This document shows positions 18,781 to 27,759 of a stretch of 64,000 nucleotides of DNA, piece after piece. Each line of letters begins with the position of its first letter. The first letter of the stretch is position 1. A program made the position numbers and the translations under genes. This DNA comes from Mahella australiensis 50-1 BON (GTDB lineage: Bacteria; Bacillota; Clostridia; Mahellales; Mahellaceae): contig NC_015520.1 of the NCBI RefSeq assembly GCF_000213255.1, forward strand, positions 496,001 to 560,000, in the 5' to 3' direction. The notes beneath the pieces were generated by a model. The model saw only the letters and a list, made by a program, of their open reading frames with translations, ran no database searches and was not told the DNA's origin.

Positions 18781-20220
18781 ATGTCAAAGAAAATAGCGAT
18801 GTTATTAGTAGTTGTTATGTTGATGACGGCTATAATGGCAGGTTGCGGAGGAAACGAGCAACAACCGGATGCTACTAACGATGGGCAGAAAACACCGGAT
18901 CAAACTGCCGAAGAGCAGCAGTCCGAAGAAGAACCTCCGCAGTTGGATTTTGGCGGTAGGACCATACGCTATACTGCCTGGTGGGATCTTACACCACAGC
19001 CCGGTTCTTCTGCAAGTGCTGACAGGCAGATAGCTCGCAGAAATGAGCTGGAGAAGAAATACAATTGTAAGGTAGAGTATGTGAATATACCGTGGGACCA
19101 GTATCTGCAGAAGTTTATAACGGCGGCTATGGCGGGCGATTCTATAGGGGATCTGGTTACGCTGGACAGCCGGTGGTTTTACCCGACTGCTGTAGCTAAC
19201 GGTTACCTTTATGATCTCAATGAATTTGCGGATAAAGGCATCTTTGATTTTACTGAAGAAAAATGGAATAAAGATTTTCTCAAATGGGGTACTTTTGATG
19301 GTAAGTTGTATGGTTACGCTATAGGTAGGACGTTCCCCCGAAGCGTATTATTCTGGAATAAATCGTTGTTTGAAAGGGAAGGTTTGCCTAACCTCTATGA
19401 TCTATTTTTCAACCATCAATGGACATGGGATAAGATGCTGGAGATTGCTAAAAAAGCCACAAAAGATAAAGATGGTGACGGTAAAATAGATCAATGGGGA
19501 CTATCCGGTATAGATCTGGGGTTTGGCTTCGTGTTCTCAAATAATGCTGAAAGCGTGGACGTATCAGACCCTATTCATCCGAAGTTTGTGCTTAATTCGC
19601 CCAATGCATTGGAAGGACTGCAGGCATGGCAAGATTTCATTCAGAAGCATAAAGTGGTGGAGCTAAATCCTGAAGGTGCGGCATGGGATTATCCTAGACA
19701 GAGCTTTTCAAATGGCAATGTAGCTATGCTTTATACTCAATGGTGGATGGTGGATGATATAAAAAAGAATATGAAGGATCAATATGGCATAATCATGTTC
19801 CCTATGGGCCCCAAAGCTGATGAATACGTATCCCAATATTCCGGTTTTACCATTGATACCATACCATCGACGGTGAAAAATGCCGATCAAGTGGCCATAT
19901 TCCAGAATGAAATGACCGAGCCTTATCCCGACGAAGATCCGGAAGAATGGAAAGATTACTACACTGAAAGGGTCTATGACGAACAATCTGTACAGGTCAT
20001 AGAAATGCTGCAGGATAAAGGATTAAGCAAGGTCGATTGGTTCGGCTCATTCGATGACGTTGTGCAGATGTCCTATACTTTCATGTCAGAGATACAAAAC
20101 GGCAGTAAAACGCCTCAGGTAGCTATAAGCGAGGTGGCGCAGCAAGCGCAGACGCTGCTGGACAATGCGCTTAAAAAGAAGCCCGAGGACCTTATCAAGA
20201 CTGACGAAGCGGGACAATGA
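18781..20220 (+). CDS. Extracellular solute-binding lipoprotein, second system
   Basis: 479 aa. I start at ATG 18781 because GAGGAGGAA at 18768-18774 is well spaced; the upstream in-frame TTG 18775 would overlap the site. The lipobox IMAGC places the lipidated Cys at about residue 22, followed by a Ser/Thr/Glu/Gln-rich linker and a family 1 solute-binding fold. A calcium-loop-like DKDGDGKIDQWG lies at about residue 235, as in several sugar-binding proteins. The 110-bp gap before it holds no clear terminator. It is the last gene of the two-transporter module. Confidence 0.92.
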   Translation: MSKKIAMLLVVVMLMTAIMAGCGGNEQQPDATNDGQKTPDQTAEEQQSEEEPPQLDFGGRTIRYTAWWDLTPQPGSSASADRQIARRNELEKKYNCKVEYVNIPWDQYLQKFITAAMAGDSIGDLVTLDSRWFYPTAVANGYLYDLNEFADKGIFDFTEEKWNKDFLKWGTFDGKLYGYAIGRTFPRSVLFWNKSLFEREGLPNLYDLFFNHQWTWDKMLEIAKKATKDKDGDGKIDQWGLSGIDLGFGFVFSNNAESVDVSDPIHPKFVLNSPNALEGLQAWQDFIQKHKVVELNPEGAAWDYPRQSFSNGNVAMLYTQWWMVDDIKKNMKDQYGIIMFPMGPKADEYVSQYSGFTIDTIPSTVKNADQVAIFQNEMTEPYPDEDPEEWKDYYTERVYDEQSVQVIEMLQDKGLSKVDWFGSFDDVVQMSYTFMSEIQNGSKTPQVAISEVAQQAQTLLDNALKKKPEDLIKTDEAGQ

Positions 20221-20227
20221 GGCGGTA

Positions 20228-20259
20228 GAGATCTTATGCTAATATCGGCGTAAGATCTC
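20228..20259 (+). other. Hairpin between the binding protein and GH5 genes
   Basis: A 9-bp perfect stem (GAGATCTTA / TAAGATCTC) with a 14-nt loop. No T-run follows, so it is more likely an mRNA stability or processing stem than a complete terminator. Confidence 0.45.
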
Positions 20260-20281
20260 GTCCCATATGGAGAAGTAAAAT

Positions 20282-21283
20282 ATGAAAAAGAGTATAATCT
20301 TATATATAATCGTTTTATCGCTTATTTTTATGACGGCCTGTAACGATGGTAATACAGAAAGGAGTGTATTCGGCATGAGGAGAGGCATAAATATAGGAAA
20401 TGCCCTTGAGGCCCCTAATGAAGGAGAATGGGGTGTCACTGTAAAGGATGAATATTTTAAAATAATAAAGGACGCTGGATTTGATACGGTGAGAATACCT
20501 ATAAAATGGTCAGCGCATGCTATGGCTGATCCACCATATACTATAGATAAGGCCTTCTTCGATAGGATAGACCATCTAGTAAATCAATCGCTTGAGCAAA
20601 AGCTCTGTACTATAATAAATATACATCATTTCGACGAGCTGGTTAAGGATCCGGAAGCCCAGAAAGAGCGGTTTTTAAGCATTTGGCAGCAGATAGCCGA
20701 GCATTATAAGAATTATCCGGATAAGCTTTATTTCGAAATTTTAAATGAGCCCAACGGAGCATTGGACCAATACTGGAACGATTACCTTGCAGAAGCGGTA
20801 GAGGTGATAAGAAAGAGCAACCCTGACAGGATACTGATAGCAGGGCCGGGGAATTGGAATGGTATATCAGCGTTGGAAAATTTCGAGATTCCAGAAGATG
20901 ATAAAAATATTATAGTTACATTCCATTATTATAATCCATTTTGGTTTACACACCAGGGGGCAGAGTGGGTCAATCCATCCCCGCCTGTCGGCAAAGAATG
21001 GGAAGGAACCGATGACCAAAAGCAATTTATAGAGGATGAGATACTTAAGGCTGTCGACTGGGCAAAAGAGCATAACAGGCAGCTTTTCATGGGCGAGTTT
21101 GGAGCATACAGTAAAGCGGATATGGAATCGAGGGCAAAGTGGACGTCGTTCGTAGCCCGCACGGCAGAAAAATATGACATAGCATGGGCCTATTGGGAGT
21201 TCTGCTCGGGCTTTGGCGCATATGACCCCGTGCTTAACCAGTGGAGGGAACCGCTGCTGCAAGCATTGGTTCCGTCTGAATAA
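20282..21283 (+). CDS. GH5 endoglucanase, lipoprotein
   Basis: 333 aa. The lipobox is FMTAC at residues 16-20, so the enzyme is probably anchored on the cell surface. The GH5 fold begins at about residue 30 (RRGINIGNALEAPNEGEWG). The acid/base is E156 in FEILNEPNG and the nucleophile is E272 in LFMGEFGAYSK. Substrate-site residues include HH in INIHHFDEL and HYYNPFWFTHQG. It would cleave internal beta-1,4-glucosidic bonds in cellulose or mixed-linkage glucan. It is catalytic-domain sized and has no CBM. Its stop codon overlaps the ATG of a GH9 stump. Confidence 0.93.
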   Translation: MKKSIILYIIVLSLIFMTACNDGNTERSVFGMRRGINIGNALEAPNEGEWGVTVKDEYFKIIKDAGFDTVRIPIKWSAHAMADPPYTIDKAFFDRIDHLVNQSLEQKLCTIINIHHFDELVKDPEAQKERFLSIWQQIAEHYKNYPDKLYFEILNEPNGALDQYWNDYLAEAVEVIRKSNPDRILIAGPGNWNGISALENFEIPEDDKNIIVTFHYYNPFWFTHQGAEWVNPSPPVGKEWEGTDDQKQFIEDEILKAVDWAKEHNRQLFMGEFGAYSKADMESRAKWTSFVARTAEKYDIAWAYWEFCSGFGAYDPVLNQWREPLLQALVPSE

Positions 21284-21516
21284 TGCATCCTCATCACAGG
21301 CCTTCTGAGGCTGACGGCATAGAACAACCAATACCTGGAATGCTGACTGGCGGACCAAACAGCGGAAGACAGGACCATGATGCGGAAAATAAAACACCTG
21401 CGGGTATGCCTCCAGCGAAATGCTATATAGATGACGTAGGCGGCTATTCGACGAATGAGATAGCTATATATTGGAATTTGCCTGCGGTTCTGGTAGCCGC
21501 ATATTTTGATAAGTAG
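21283..21516 (+). pseudogene. C-terminal fragment of a GH9 endoglucanase
   Basis: 77 aa. It matches the conserved end of GH9 catalytic domains: HPHHRPSEADG, PGMLTGGPN, then YSTNEIAIYWNLPAVLVAA, whose NE glutamate is the family's general acid. The roughly 400 upstream residues, including the DAGD catalytic aspartates, are absent. The ATG overlaps the GH5 stop (TAATG), so the fragment could be translated by coupling but would lack a signal peptide and half the active site. I read it as the 3' remnant of a deleted GH9 gene. Confidence 0.75.
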
Positions 21517-21525
21517 GTGTATGGT

Positions 21526-22668
21526 ATGCGTAAGAAAATTCACGGTACTATTATAGTATATTGCATGTTTTTAACGCTTTTGTTTACTGGATGTGGCAGT
21601 GTACCTGTAAAAAGCAATGATCAAGCAAAACCCAATAAGGATGAGGAGGAAACAGATATGATAGAGGAAGTACCGTCATTAAAAGAGGTTTATAAAGACT
21701 ATTTTTATATAGGCGCCGCTATAAGCGTTGATTCAGTGTCAAAAAGCCCTGATAAAGAGCTTATAGCCAAGCAGTTCAATATAATTACCCCAGAGAATGC
21801 TATGAAGTTTGAACCGATACATCCTCAGGATGGCATATATAATTTTGAACCGGCTGATAAAATCGTTGAATTTGCCCAGCGGAACGACATGAAGGTGATA
21901 GGCCATACGCTCATATGGCATAATCAGACGCCAGACTGGGTGTTTAAAGATGCGGATGGTAACCAGGTCGATCGCGATGTGCTCTTAAAGAGAATGGAAG
22001 AACATATAAAAGCAGTAGTGGGGCATTATAAAGGCAAAGTATATGGCTGGGATGTGGTGAATGAAGCTATAGAAGATACTGCCCCGTATGGTTTGAGAGA
22101 TAGCATGTGGAAAAAGATTATAGGCGACGATTATATAGAATGGGCTTTCAAGTTTGCTCATGAGGCTGATCCGGATGCCGAGCTGTACTATAACGATTAT
22201 AATACCGAGACGCCAGGTAAAAGAGAGGCGATATATAATCTTGTTAAAAGTCTTAAAGGAAAAGGTATCCGCATAGATGCCGTCGGTATGCAGTCCCATA
22301 TAAATATATATTATCCCTCTGTGCAAGAAATAGAGGAATCCATAAAAAAATTCTCTTCGCTGGGCGTAAAGGTAAATATAAGTGAACTCGATATGGATCT
22401 ATATAAATGGGATGAAAAAGAAGACAGGTATAAAGACGGCGTCCCTGACGATATATTGAAACTACAGGCCGATAGATATGGAGAGATATTCGCTTTGTAT
22501 AGGAACTATAAGGATGTTATAGGACGGGTGACATTCTGGGGTTACTATGATGGTGGTTCATGGCTGAACGATTTCCCGATAAAAGGCAGGACCAATTATC
22601 CGTTACTTTTCGATAGAGAATTTAAGCCCAAGCCGGCTTTTTGGAATGTGGCGAAATTCGCGCAATAG
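21526..22668 (+). CDS. GH10 endo-beta-1,4-xylanase, lipoprotein
   Basis: 380 aa from ATG 21526, with AGGTG 6 nt upstream; the in-frame GTG 21517 is less well placed. The lipobox is LFTGC, followed by a charged Lys/Glu/Asp linker. The GH10 barrel shows GHTLIWHNQTPDWVF, the acid/base E180 in WDVVNEAIED and the nucleophile E287 in VNISELDMD, with WGYYDGGSW near the end. It would hydrolyse xylan backbones at the cell surface. No CBM or S-layer domain. It lies 9 bp after the GH9 stump. Confidence 0.95.
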   Translation: MRKKIHGTIIVYCMFLTLLFTGCGSVPVKSNDQAKPNKDEEETDMIEEVPSLKEVYKDYFYIGAAISVDSVSKSPDKELIAKQFNIITPENAMKFEPIHPQDGIYNFEPADKIVEFAQRNDMKVIGHTLIWHNQTPDWVFKDADGNQVDRDVLLKRMEEHIKAVVGHYKGKVYGWDVVNEAIEDTAPYGLRDSMWKKIIGDDYIEWAFKFAHEADPDAELYYNDYNTETPGKREAIYNLVKSLKGKGIRIDAVGMQSHINIYYPSVQEIEESIKKFSSLGVKVNISELDMDLYKWDEKEDRYKDGVPDDILKLQADRYGEIFALYRNYKDVIGRVTFWGYYDGGSWLNDFPIKGRTNYPLLFDREFKPKPAFWNVAKFAQ

Positions 22669-22697
22669 GGTTCTGTATTTTCAAAGAAGAAACAGAT

Positions 22698-22834
22698 ATA
22701 TGAAAGAACTAACGCAAGGACCGAAACTTCGAGAAATTGCTGATAATGTAAAGGCATCAGAGTGTCAGCTATTTATGGGGTTCAAAGGAATCCATGTTTA
22801 TTCGTCAGGCGTGGGCCATGAAGAAAAGATATGA
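22698..22834 (+). other. Possible small ORF in the spacer after the xylanase
   Basis: An ATG-started stretch of 44 codons, open upstream into the xylanase end, with no good ribosome site (it follows AAACAGATAT). I recognise no family. A second short frame (22794-22874, 26 codons) overlaps it. The spacer of about 330 bp may hold gene remains; I cannot support a function. Confidence 0.2.
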
Positions 22835-22891
22835 TACTGCAAAAGCGTTAGGCAATATAGAGGAGCAGAAATAAAAGAAGTTGCATAAAAG

Positions 22892-22927
22892 GGGAGAAAC
22901 CGGAGTGGGAGCCTCCTCCGGTCTCCC
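22892..22927 (+). terminator. GC-rich hairpin before the ABC exporter
   Basis: GGGAGA (22892-22897) and CCGGAG (22900-22905) pair with CTCCGG (22916-22921) and TCTCCC (22922-22927): a 12-bp stem with a 2-nt bulge and 10-nt loop. No T-run follows, so intrinsic termination is doubtful; it may stabilise the 3' end of the glycanase transcript. Confidence 0.45.
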
Positions 22928-23002
22928 TGCGTAGAACAAAGGAATGTGAGAATAAGATCTTAGGAGACATGATAACAATATTCAGATTTGGGGTGTAATA
23001 TA

Positions 23003-24790
23003 GTGAGGCAACTAAAAGAGATATTTTCTAATATAAAATATATTGCCTTAATAGCAAGCAAATATGAAAGACTATATTTGCCTTTGCTAATTGCCGTGAG
23101 TTTGATTCAAGGAACACTGCCTTTTGCAAATATTATAATACCCAAATATATCATAAATGAACTGACTGGCTCAAAAAGAGTAGATCACTTGCTGCTTCTT
23201 GTGCTTATATTGGTGGGCATAAATCTTATATTAAGGATAACAAACGAATATATATCCACAATATATATACAAGTTGCCGACGATCACTTGCAGAACAGGG
23301 TAGGTATGCTTATGGGATATAAAATCATGGACATAGATTACAATTATCTGGAAAATCCCGAAATTTATGATATGAAAGAAAAGGCTAACCGCATAAATAA
23401 CGGTGTTATAAAGGACATTGTTGCAGCAGCTTCATCTATACTTTCCAACGTGATCACTTTAGTCGGCATAATATATATAATGGCTAAATTAAATCCTCTT
23501 ATTATGCTCCTTATACTAGGTACTGTGACTATTTCGGCCAGGTCGAATATGAAAACCCAAAAACTTTTTTATACGATACAGAATCTTTTAATTCCCATCA
23601 ATAGGAGGCTTAGTTACCTATTCCGTATGATAAATGATTTCACTTATGGGAAAGACATAAGGCTGTTTAACTTGGCAGGATGGTTAACGAAAAAATGTGA
23701 ATACTATTGGCATAAGACAGTATTAGAAATGAAGCCGAGGATGGTCAAGGTTGCTCATACGAACTCTATAGCAATAATAGTGAGATTTATACAGGAAGGT
23801 ATCGTATACATATACCTTGGACTCAGAGTAATATGGGCAAATATGACACTGGGCGACTTCGTTATGTACCAGAATGCCGTCAGGAGTTTTACTGATTCAT
23901 TGAGTGCGATAGCATCGGCATTTGTGGCCATATACCAGAATAATATGTACGTAAGGGATTACAGGAATTTTATGGCATTGGAAAATAGGATCAATGTCGA
24001 TAGAGATGATACTGTGCCGTTACCTGATTTAAGCAAACCTTATGAAATAGAATTTAAGGACGTATCTTTTAAGTATCCTGGTCAAAATTCATATGCTCTC
24101 AAGAACCTGTCTCTGACGATAAAAAGCGGGCAAAAATTATCGATAGTTGGGCTGAATGGTGCAGGTAAGACTACGCTCGTTAAACTGTTAATACGCTTGT
24201 ATGATCAATGCGAAGGCGTAGTTTTATTAAATGGCACAGATATAAGGAAGTTCAACTATAACGATTATCTTTCACAATTTACTGTGGTGTTTCAAGATTT
24301 TAATATATTTGCTTTCAGCTTAAAAGAGAACATAGCACTTACAGAAAGCGAAAAATGTGATGATGAACGCTTGATAAGCGCTATAGAAAAAAGCGGTCTT
24401 GACGAAAAGGTCAGAAGCCTTGAAAAAGGGATGGACTCGCAAATATATAAAATATTCGATGAACATGGGATAGAGCTATCGGGTGGAGAAAAGCAAAAGC
24501 TTGCATTGGCACGAGCACTATATAGGAAATCTTCTATTGTGGTATTGGATGAACCAACTAGTGCCTTGGACCCGTTGGCAGAGTATGATTTATATAAGCG
24601 CTTTGCTGATTTGACAGAAGGGCGAACCACACTCTACATCTCGCATAGGATGTCAAGCTCCAAGTTCTCTGATGCAGTGGCAGTTATAAAGAATGGCACA
24701 ATGGTGGAATATGGAACACATGAAGAACTGATGCGCAGAAATGGCGATTATACTACAATGTTTGAAGCGCAGGCCCAATATTATATATGA
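23003..24790 (+). CDS. ABC exporter, fused membrane and ATPase domains
   Basis: 595 aa from GTG 23003, with GGGGTG 7 nt upstream; the TTG at 22988 lacks a site. The N-terminal half has about six membrane helices (type IV exporter fold). The C-terminal ATPase has Walker A GLNGAGKTTL, signature ELSGGEKQKLALARAL and Walker B SSIVVLDEPTSALDP, plus the H-loop in LYISHRMSS. It should work as a dimer exporting peptides, lipids or drugs. It stands alone, 76 bp before a divergent-function AraC gene on the same strand. The substrate cannot be told. Confidence 0.92.
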   Translation: MRQLKEIFSNIKYIALIASKYERLYLPLLIAVSLIQGTLPFANIIIPKYIINELTGSKRVDHLLLLVLILVGINLILRITNEYISTIYIQVADDHLQNRVGMLMGYKIMDIDYNYLENPEIYDMKEKANRINNGVIKDIVAAASSILSNVITLVGIIYIMAKLNPLIMLLILGTVTISARSNMKTQKLFYTIQNLLIPINRRLSYLFRMINDFTYGKDIRLFNLAGWLTKKCEYYWHKTVLEMKPRMVKVAHTNSIAIIVRFIQEGIVYIYLGLRVIWANMTLGDFVMYQNAVRSFTDSLSAIASAFVAIYQNNMYVRDYRNFMALENRINVDRDDTVPLPDLSKPYEIEFKDVSFKYPGQNSYALKNLSLTIKSGQKLSIVGLNGAGKTTLVKLLIRLYDQCEGVVLLNGTDIRKFNYNDYLSQFTVVFQDFNIFAFSLKENIALTESEKCDDERLISAIEKSGLDEKVRSLEKGMDSQIYKIFDEHGIELSGGEKQKLALARALYRKSSIVVLDEPTSALDPLAEYDLYKRFADLTEGRTTLYISHRMSSSKFSDAVAVIKNGTMVEYGTHEELMRRNGDYTTMFEAQAQYYI

Positions 24791-24883
24791 TTATGTAAAT
24801 ATTTAGTTATATTAGATGAAATATGATTTTTTATGATAAAATAATATAATCAAAATAATTCCGAGTTGTTAGGAGTGCATAAC

Positions 24884-25702
24884 GTGAAGGCTGATATCGA
24901 TTATATAATACCGAACATATCATATATGGTGTACAGAAAGTGTACACCTGAATGGCATCTGGCCACGCGGAGCCTGGATTTTTATAATCTAATGATACTT
25001 ACTGAAGGCCAGTGCGTGTTTGCGTGGAAAGATGGCTTTGCTAAGCTGACAAAGGGGTATGGTGTGCTTATACCACCCGGTACTATGCATTCCGCTGTTA
25101 CGGATCCAGATGACCTTATGCACTGTTATGCATTTAACTTCCGTTATCACTGTGCTTGTATAGAAAACGATGAGGTTACCATATATGATTATAAAGATGT
25201 ACCGCTTCCTTTAGACATGGTTTTTAAAGTAACCAACCTTGATAGAATTGTGAATATATTACGTGAACTGAATGACATGTGGGTTCATCAGAGGCAGGGC
25301 TATAAGATCAAGGCGAATGGCTTGTTCAATGTGGTAATTGGTGAACTTATGGGGCAGCATAGACTTAAAGGCATAGCTCCGGCCCACATAAAGCGTATAG
25401 AGAATGCTGTGGATTATATAAATGAGCATTATGATACGCCTATAACAATAGCTGATTTAGCGGAATGCGCAGGTCTGAGTCCCACGTACTTTGAAGCTGA
25501 ATTTAAGCGTATTATGGGCTGTACGCCGATAGAGTACATAAATAATTTGAGAATAGATCGTTCTATAGAATTACTTTTGGCTGGGAACTATACCATTGGT
25601 GAAATAGCTGAAAAAGTGGGCTTTAGCGATATATTTTATTTCAGCCGCGTATTTAAAAATAAAAAAGGTGTGAGCCCGACTAATTATATAAAGTCATCAT
25701 AA
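24884..25702 (+). CDS. AraC-family regulator with cupin ligand domain
   Basis: 272 aa from GTG 24884, with AGGAG 8 nt upstream. The N-terminal AraC_binding cupin is at about residues 20-150 (LIPPGTMHSAV). Two helix-turn-helix motifs sit at about 185-270 (IADLAECAGLSPTYFEAEF; IAEKVGFSDIFYFSRVFKNK). This is a one-component sugar-responsive regulator. Candidate targets are the neighbouring exporter or the catabolic locus downstream. An AT-rich leader with TATAAT near 24845 precedes it but no good -35 is visible. Confidence 0.92.
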   Translation: MKADIDYIIPNISYMVYRKCTPEWHLATRSLDFYNLMILTEGQCVFAWKDGFAKLTKGYGVLIPPGTMHSAVTDPDDLMHCYAFNFRYHCACIENDEVTIYDYKDVPLPLDMVFKVTNLDRIVNILRELNDMWVHQRQGYKIKANGLFNVVIGELMGQHRLKGIAPAHIKRIENAVDYINEHYDTPITIADLAECAGLSPTYFEAEFKRIMGCTPIEYINNLRIDRSIELLLAGNYTIGEIAEKVGFSDIFYFSRVFKNKKGVSPTNYIKSS

Positions 25703-25792
25703 TATAATACAAAAAGAAGTGGTTTTGTCTATAGAAACATGTTATAAAATGTTGTATTATGGAGCTATAATTGATTATTGGAGGTTGGTATA

Positions 25793-26788
25793 ATGACCAG
25801 CAGGGAAATAATAAAACGCGTGCTTGAATTTAAAAATCCTGAAAGGATAGGATATGATTTTTTATCGCCTCATCCCAGCGATATAGTTTGGGGAGGAGTA
25901 AGTACGGGAAAGGCCACTAAATGGGGCAAAGATCCTGAAATATTGAAGCTTGTGCCTGGTTTTGAGGGCGAGGTATACATGGATGAGTACGGCAATATAT
26001 GGGGACGTCTGGAGAGTATTACCAAAGGAGAGGTTATACGCGGTGCTTTAGAGGATGGATGGGAAGGCTTAGATAATTATCAACTGCCCGATTATTCGCC
26101 GTTGGAACTCTATCAGCCCGCTAAAAAACGTTTTGAAGAGCAGCCGGATAAATACCGATTAGGAGGATTGCCTGGTTTTCCATTCGCTATAATGCGATAC
26201 ATAAGGCGCATGGAGAACTTCTTGATGGATGTATTATTATATAAAGAAGAAGTACTGCGTTTGAATGATATGGTGGTGAATATGCTGCTAAAAGTCATAG
26301 ACAACTATGCTGCTATAGGAGCCGACGGAGTGACATTTGCAGAAGATTGGGGTACGCAGGATCGACTTCTTATAAGCCCTAAGACATGGCGCGAATTATT
26401 TAAGCCATCTTTTAAAGTTCTTGTGGGCAGGGCGCATACGCATGGTATGCACGTTTTGATGCATTCATGCGGTTATATATACGACATCATACCTGATCTC
26501 ATAGAAGTCGGCATCGATGCGCTTCAGCTCGACCAACCTGAGTTAATGGGTGTTGAGCGCTTAGGAGAGAATTTCGGCGGCAAGGTTACATTTTGGTCAC
26601 CTGTGGACATACAAAAAATCATGCAGACCGGTAATGAACAACTGATTAAAGAAGAGGCTAAGAAAATGATATATTACTTCGGCCGATATGGTGGGGGCTT
26701 TATAGCTAAAGATTATCCACAATGGGATGCTATAGGTGTCAAAGAAGAATGGGCGCAATGGGCCAGGGACGCCTTTATGAACGGTTGA
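25793..26788 (+). CDS. Uroporphyrinogen decarboxylase-family protein (probable methyltransferase-like)
   Basis: 331 aa from ATG 25793 with GGAGG 8 nt upstream. It has the UroD barrel and a late HVLMHSCGYI motif. A His-x-Cys-Gly in this position is typical of the zinc-site corrinoid/coenzyme M methyltransferase branch rather than of heme-pathway HemE. No corrinoid protein gene is adjacent. UroD-like genes of this kind often occur in sugar-catabolic clusters of Clostridia without assigned function, and here it precedes an SDR gene. Substrate unknown. Confidence 0.8.
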   Translation: MTSREIIKRVLEFKNPERIGYDFLSPHPSDIVWGGVSTGKATKWGKDPEILKLVPGFEGEVYMDEYGNIWGRLESITKGEVIRGALEDGWEGLDNYQLPDYSPLELYQPAKKRFEEQPDKYRLGGLPGFPFAIMRYIRRMENFLMDVLLYKEEVLRLNDMVVNMLLKVIDNYAAIGADGVTFAEDWGTQDRLLISPKTWRELFKPSFKVLVGRAHTHGMHVLMHSCGYIYDIIPDLIEVGIDALQLDQPELMGVERLGENFGGKVTFWSPVDIQKIMQTGNEQLIKEEAKKMIYYFGRYGGGFIAKDYPQWDAIGVKEEWAQWARDAFMNG

Positions 26789-26812
26789 CTTAAGCTAAAG
26801 AAAAAATTTTTC

Positions 26813-26824
26813 GCTAATACTTGA
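26813..26824 (+). promoter_or_regulatory. Possible operator overlapping the SDR promoter
   Basis: The 12-mer GCTAATACTTGA overlaps the -35 at 26821. It recurs exactly in the right arm of the hairpin before the first GntP gene (32360-32371) and with one mismatch, inverted, in its left arm. The GntR-family regulator at 27760 is a plausible binder. This is an inference from recurrence only. Confidence 0.35.
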
Positions 26825-26848
26825 CTTTACTTGCCGAAGGTTTATAAT
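26821..26848 (+). promoter_or_regulatory. Sigma-A-like promoter of the acid-sugar locus
   Basis: TTGACT (26821-26826), a 16-nt spacer, TATAAT (26843-26848). The -10 is a perfect match. It lies about 75 bp upstream of the SDR start and would drive the SDR-GntR-dehydrogenase-transketolase genes. Confidence 0.65.
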
Positions 26849-26923
26849 AATCATATAAGTGGTTGTAATACAAGTAGACAGCATACAGCATATAAAATAT
26901 TAAGTAAAGAGGTGGTTGGAAAT

Positions 26924-27733
26924 ATGTCAATAGGGGAAAACTTGGAGAAATTATTTTCACTTGAGGGCAAGATAATTCTTTTAACAGGAGCTGCCGGAGG
27001 AATTGGCAGTGCATTGGCTAAAGGATTAGCTGATGCCGGTGGCGATATGGTGTTGTGCGATATCGCCGAGGAAAGGTTATCCGAGGTAGAAAATGATATA
27101 AAATCGAAGGGCAATAAGGCTAAAAGCTATAAACTGGACTTATTAAGCATGGATTCTATTAAAGATTGCGTGAGAGCTGTTATAAAAGATTATGGCAAGG
27201 TCGATGTGCTGATCAATTGTGCAGGCATAAACAAAAGAGAAGGTTTTTTGGATGTGGATGAAGCTACATATGACAGAATTATGAATATTAATCTAAAAGG
27301 GCTTTTCTTCCTTACACAAGAAGTTGTAAAACATATGATAAAAGAACACAGCGGAAACATAATAAACATATCTTCGCATAATGCTGTAGGTATGCTGGGA
27401 GGATGCAGCGTATACGGTGCCAGTAAAAGCGGAGTGGCCGCTTTGACACGCTCTATGGCCATTGAGTGGGCAAAGCATGGTATTAGGGCTAATGCAATTG
27501 CGCCGGGCCATATCCTGACTCCTCTTACCACCGAAACATGGGAGCATCCCGAGCGTAGCAGGTACTTAAAAGAACGGATTGCCATGGAAAGACCAGGCAA
27601 TCCCGAGGAACTTGTTGGCATAGCCGTAATGCTGGCTTCCGATGCATCCAGCTATATGACCGGTACGATGGTGCATGTGGATGGCGGATGCTTGGCAGGC
27701 GGGTCGCCATGGCCATACAATACAAAATATTGA
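26924..27733 (+). CDS. Short-chain dehydrogenase/reductase (gluconate 5-dehydrogenase-like)
   Basis: 269 aa from ATG 26924, with GAGGTGG upstream; a longer open frame to 26831 crosses the promoter and is not used. The Rossmann motif is TGAAGGIGSA near residue 20, and the catalytic set is S in INISSHNAVG and Y-x3-K in VYGASKSG. D in LCDIAE after the second strand suggests NAD(H) preference. Sequence style fits the gluconate 5-/2-deoxy-gluconate 3-dehydrogenase branch, which oxidises sugar acids or polyols. It is the first gene after the locus promoter. Confidence 0.9.
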   Translation: MSIGENLEKLFSLEGKIILLTGAAGGIGSALAKGLADAGGDMVLCDIAEERLSEVENDIKSKGNKAKSYKLDLLSMDSIKDCVRAVIKDYGKVDVLINCAGINKREGFLDVDEATYDRIMNINLKGLFFLTQEVVKHMIKEHSGNIINISSHNAVGMLGGCSVYGASKSGVAALTRSMAIEWAKHGIRANAIAPGHILTPLTTETWEHPERSRYLKERIAMERPGNPEELVGIAVMLASDASSYMTGTMVHVDGGCLAGGSPWPYNTKY

Positions 27734-27759
27734 TATAAGGATGAAACAGAGGTTTTTAT

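Noticed and set aside
26831-26924. N-terminal extension of the SDR protein
   Set aside because: It would begin inside the promoter hexamers and has no ribosome site.
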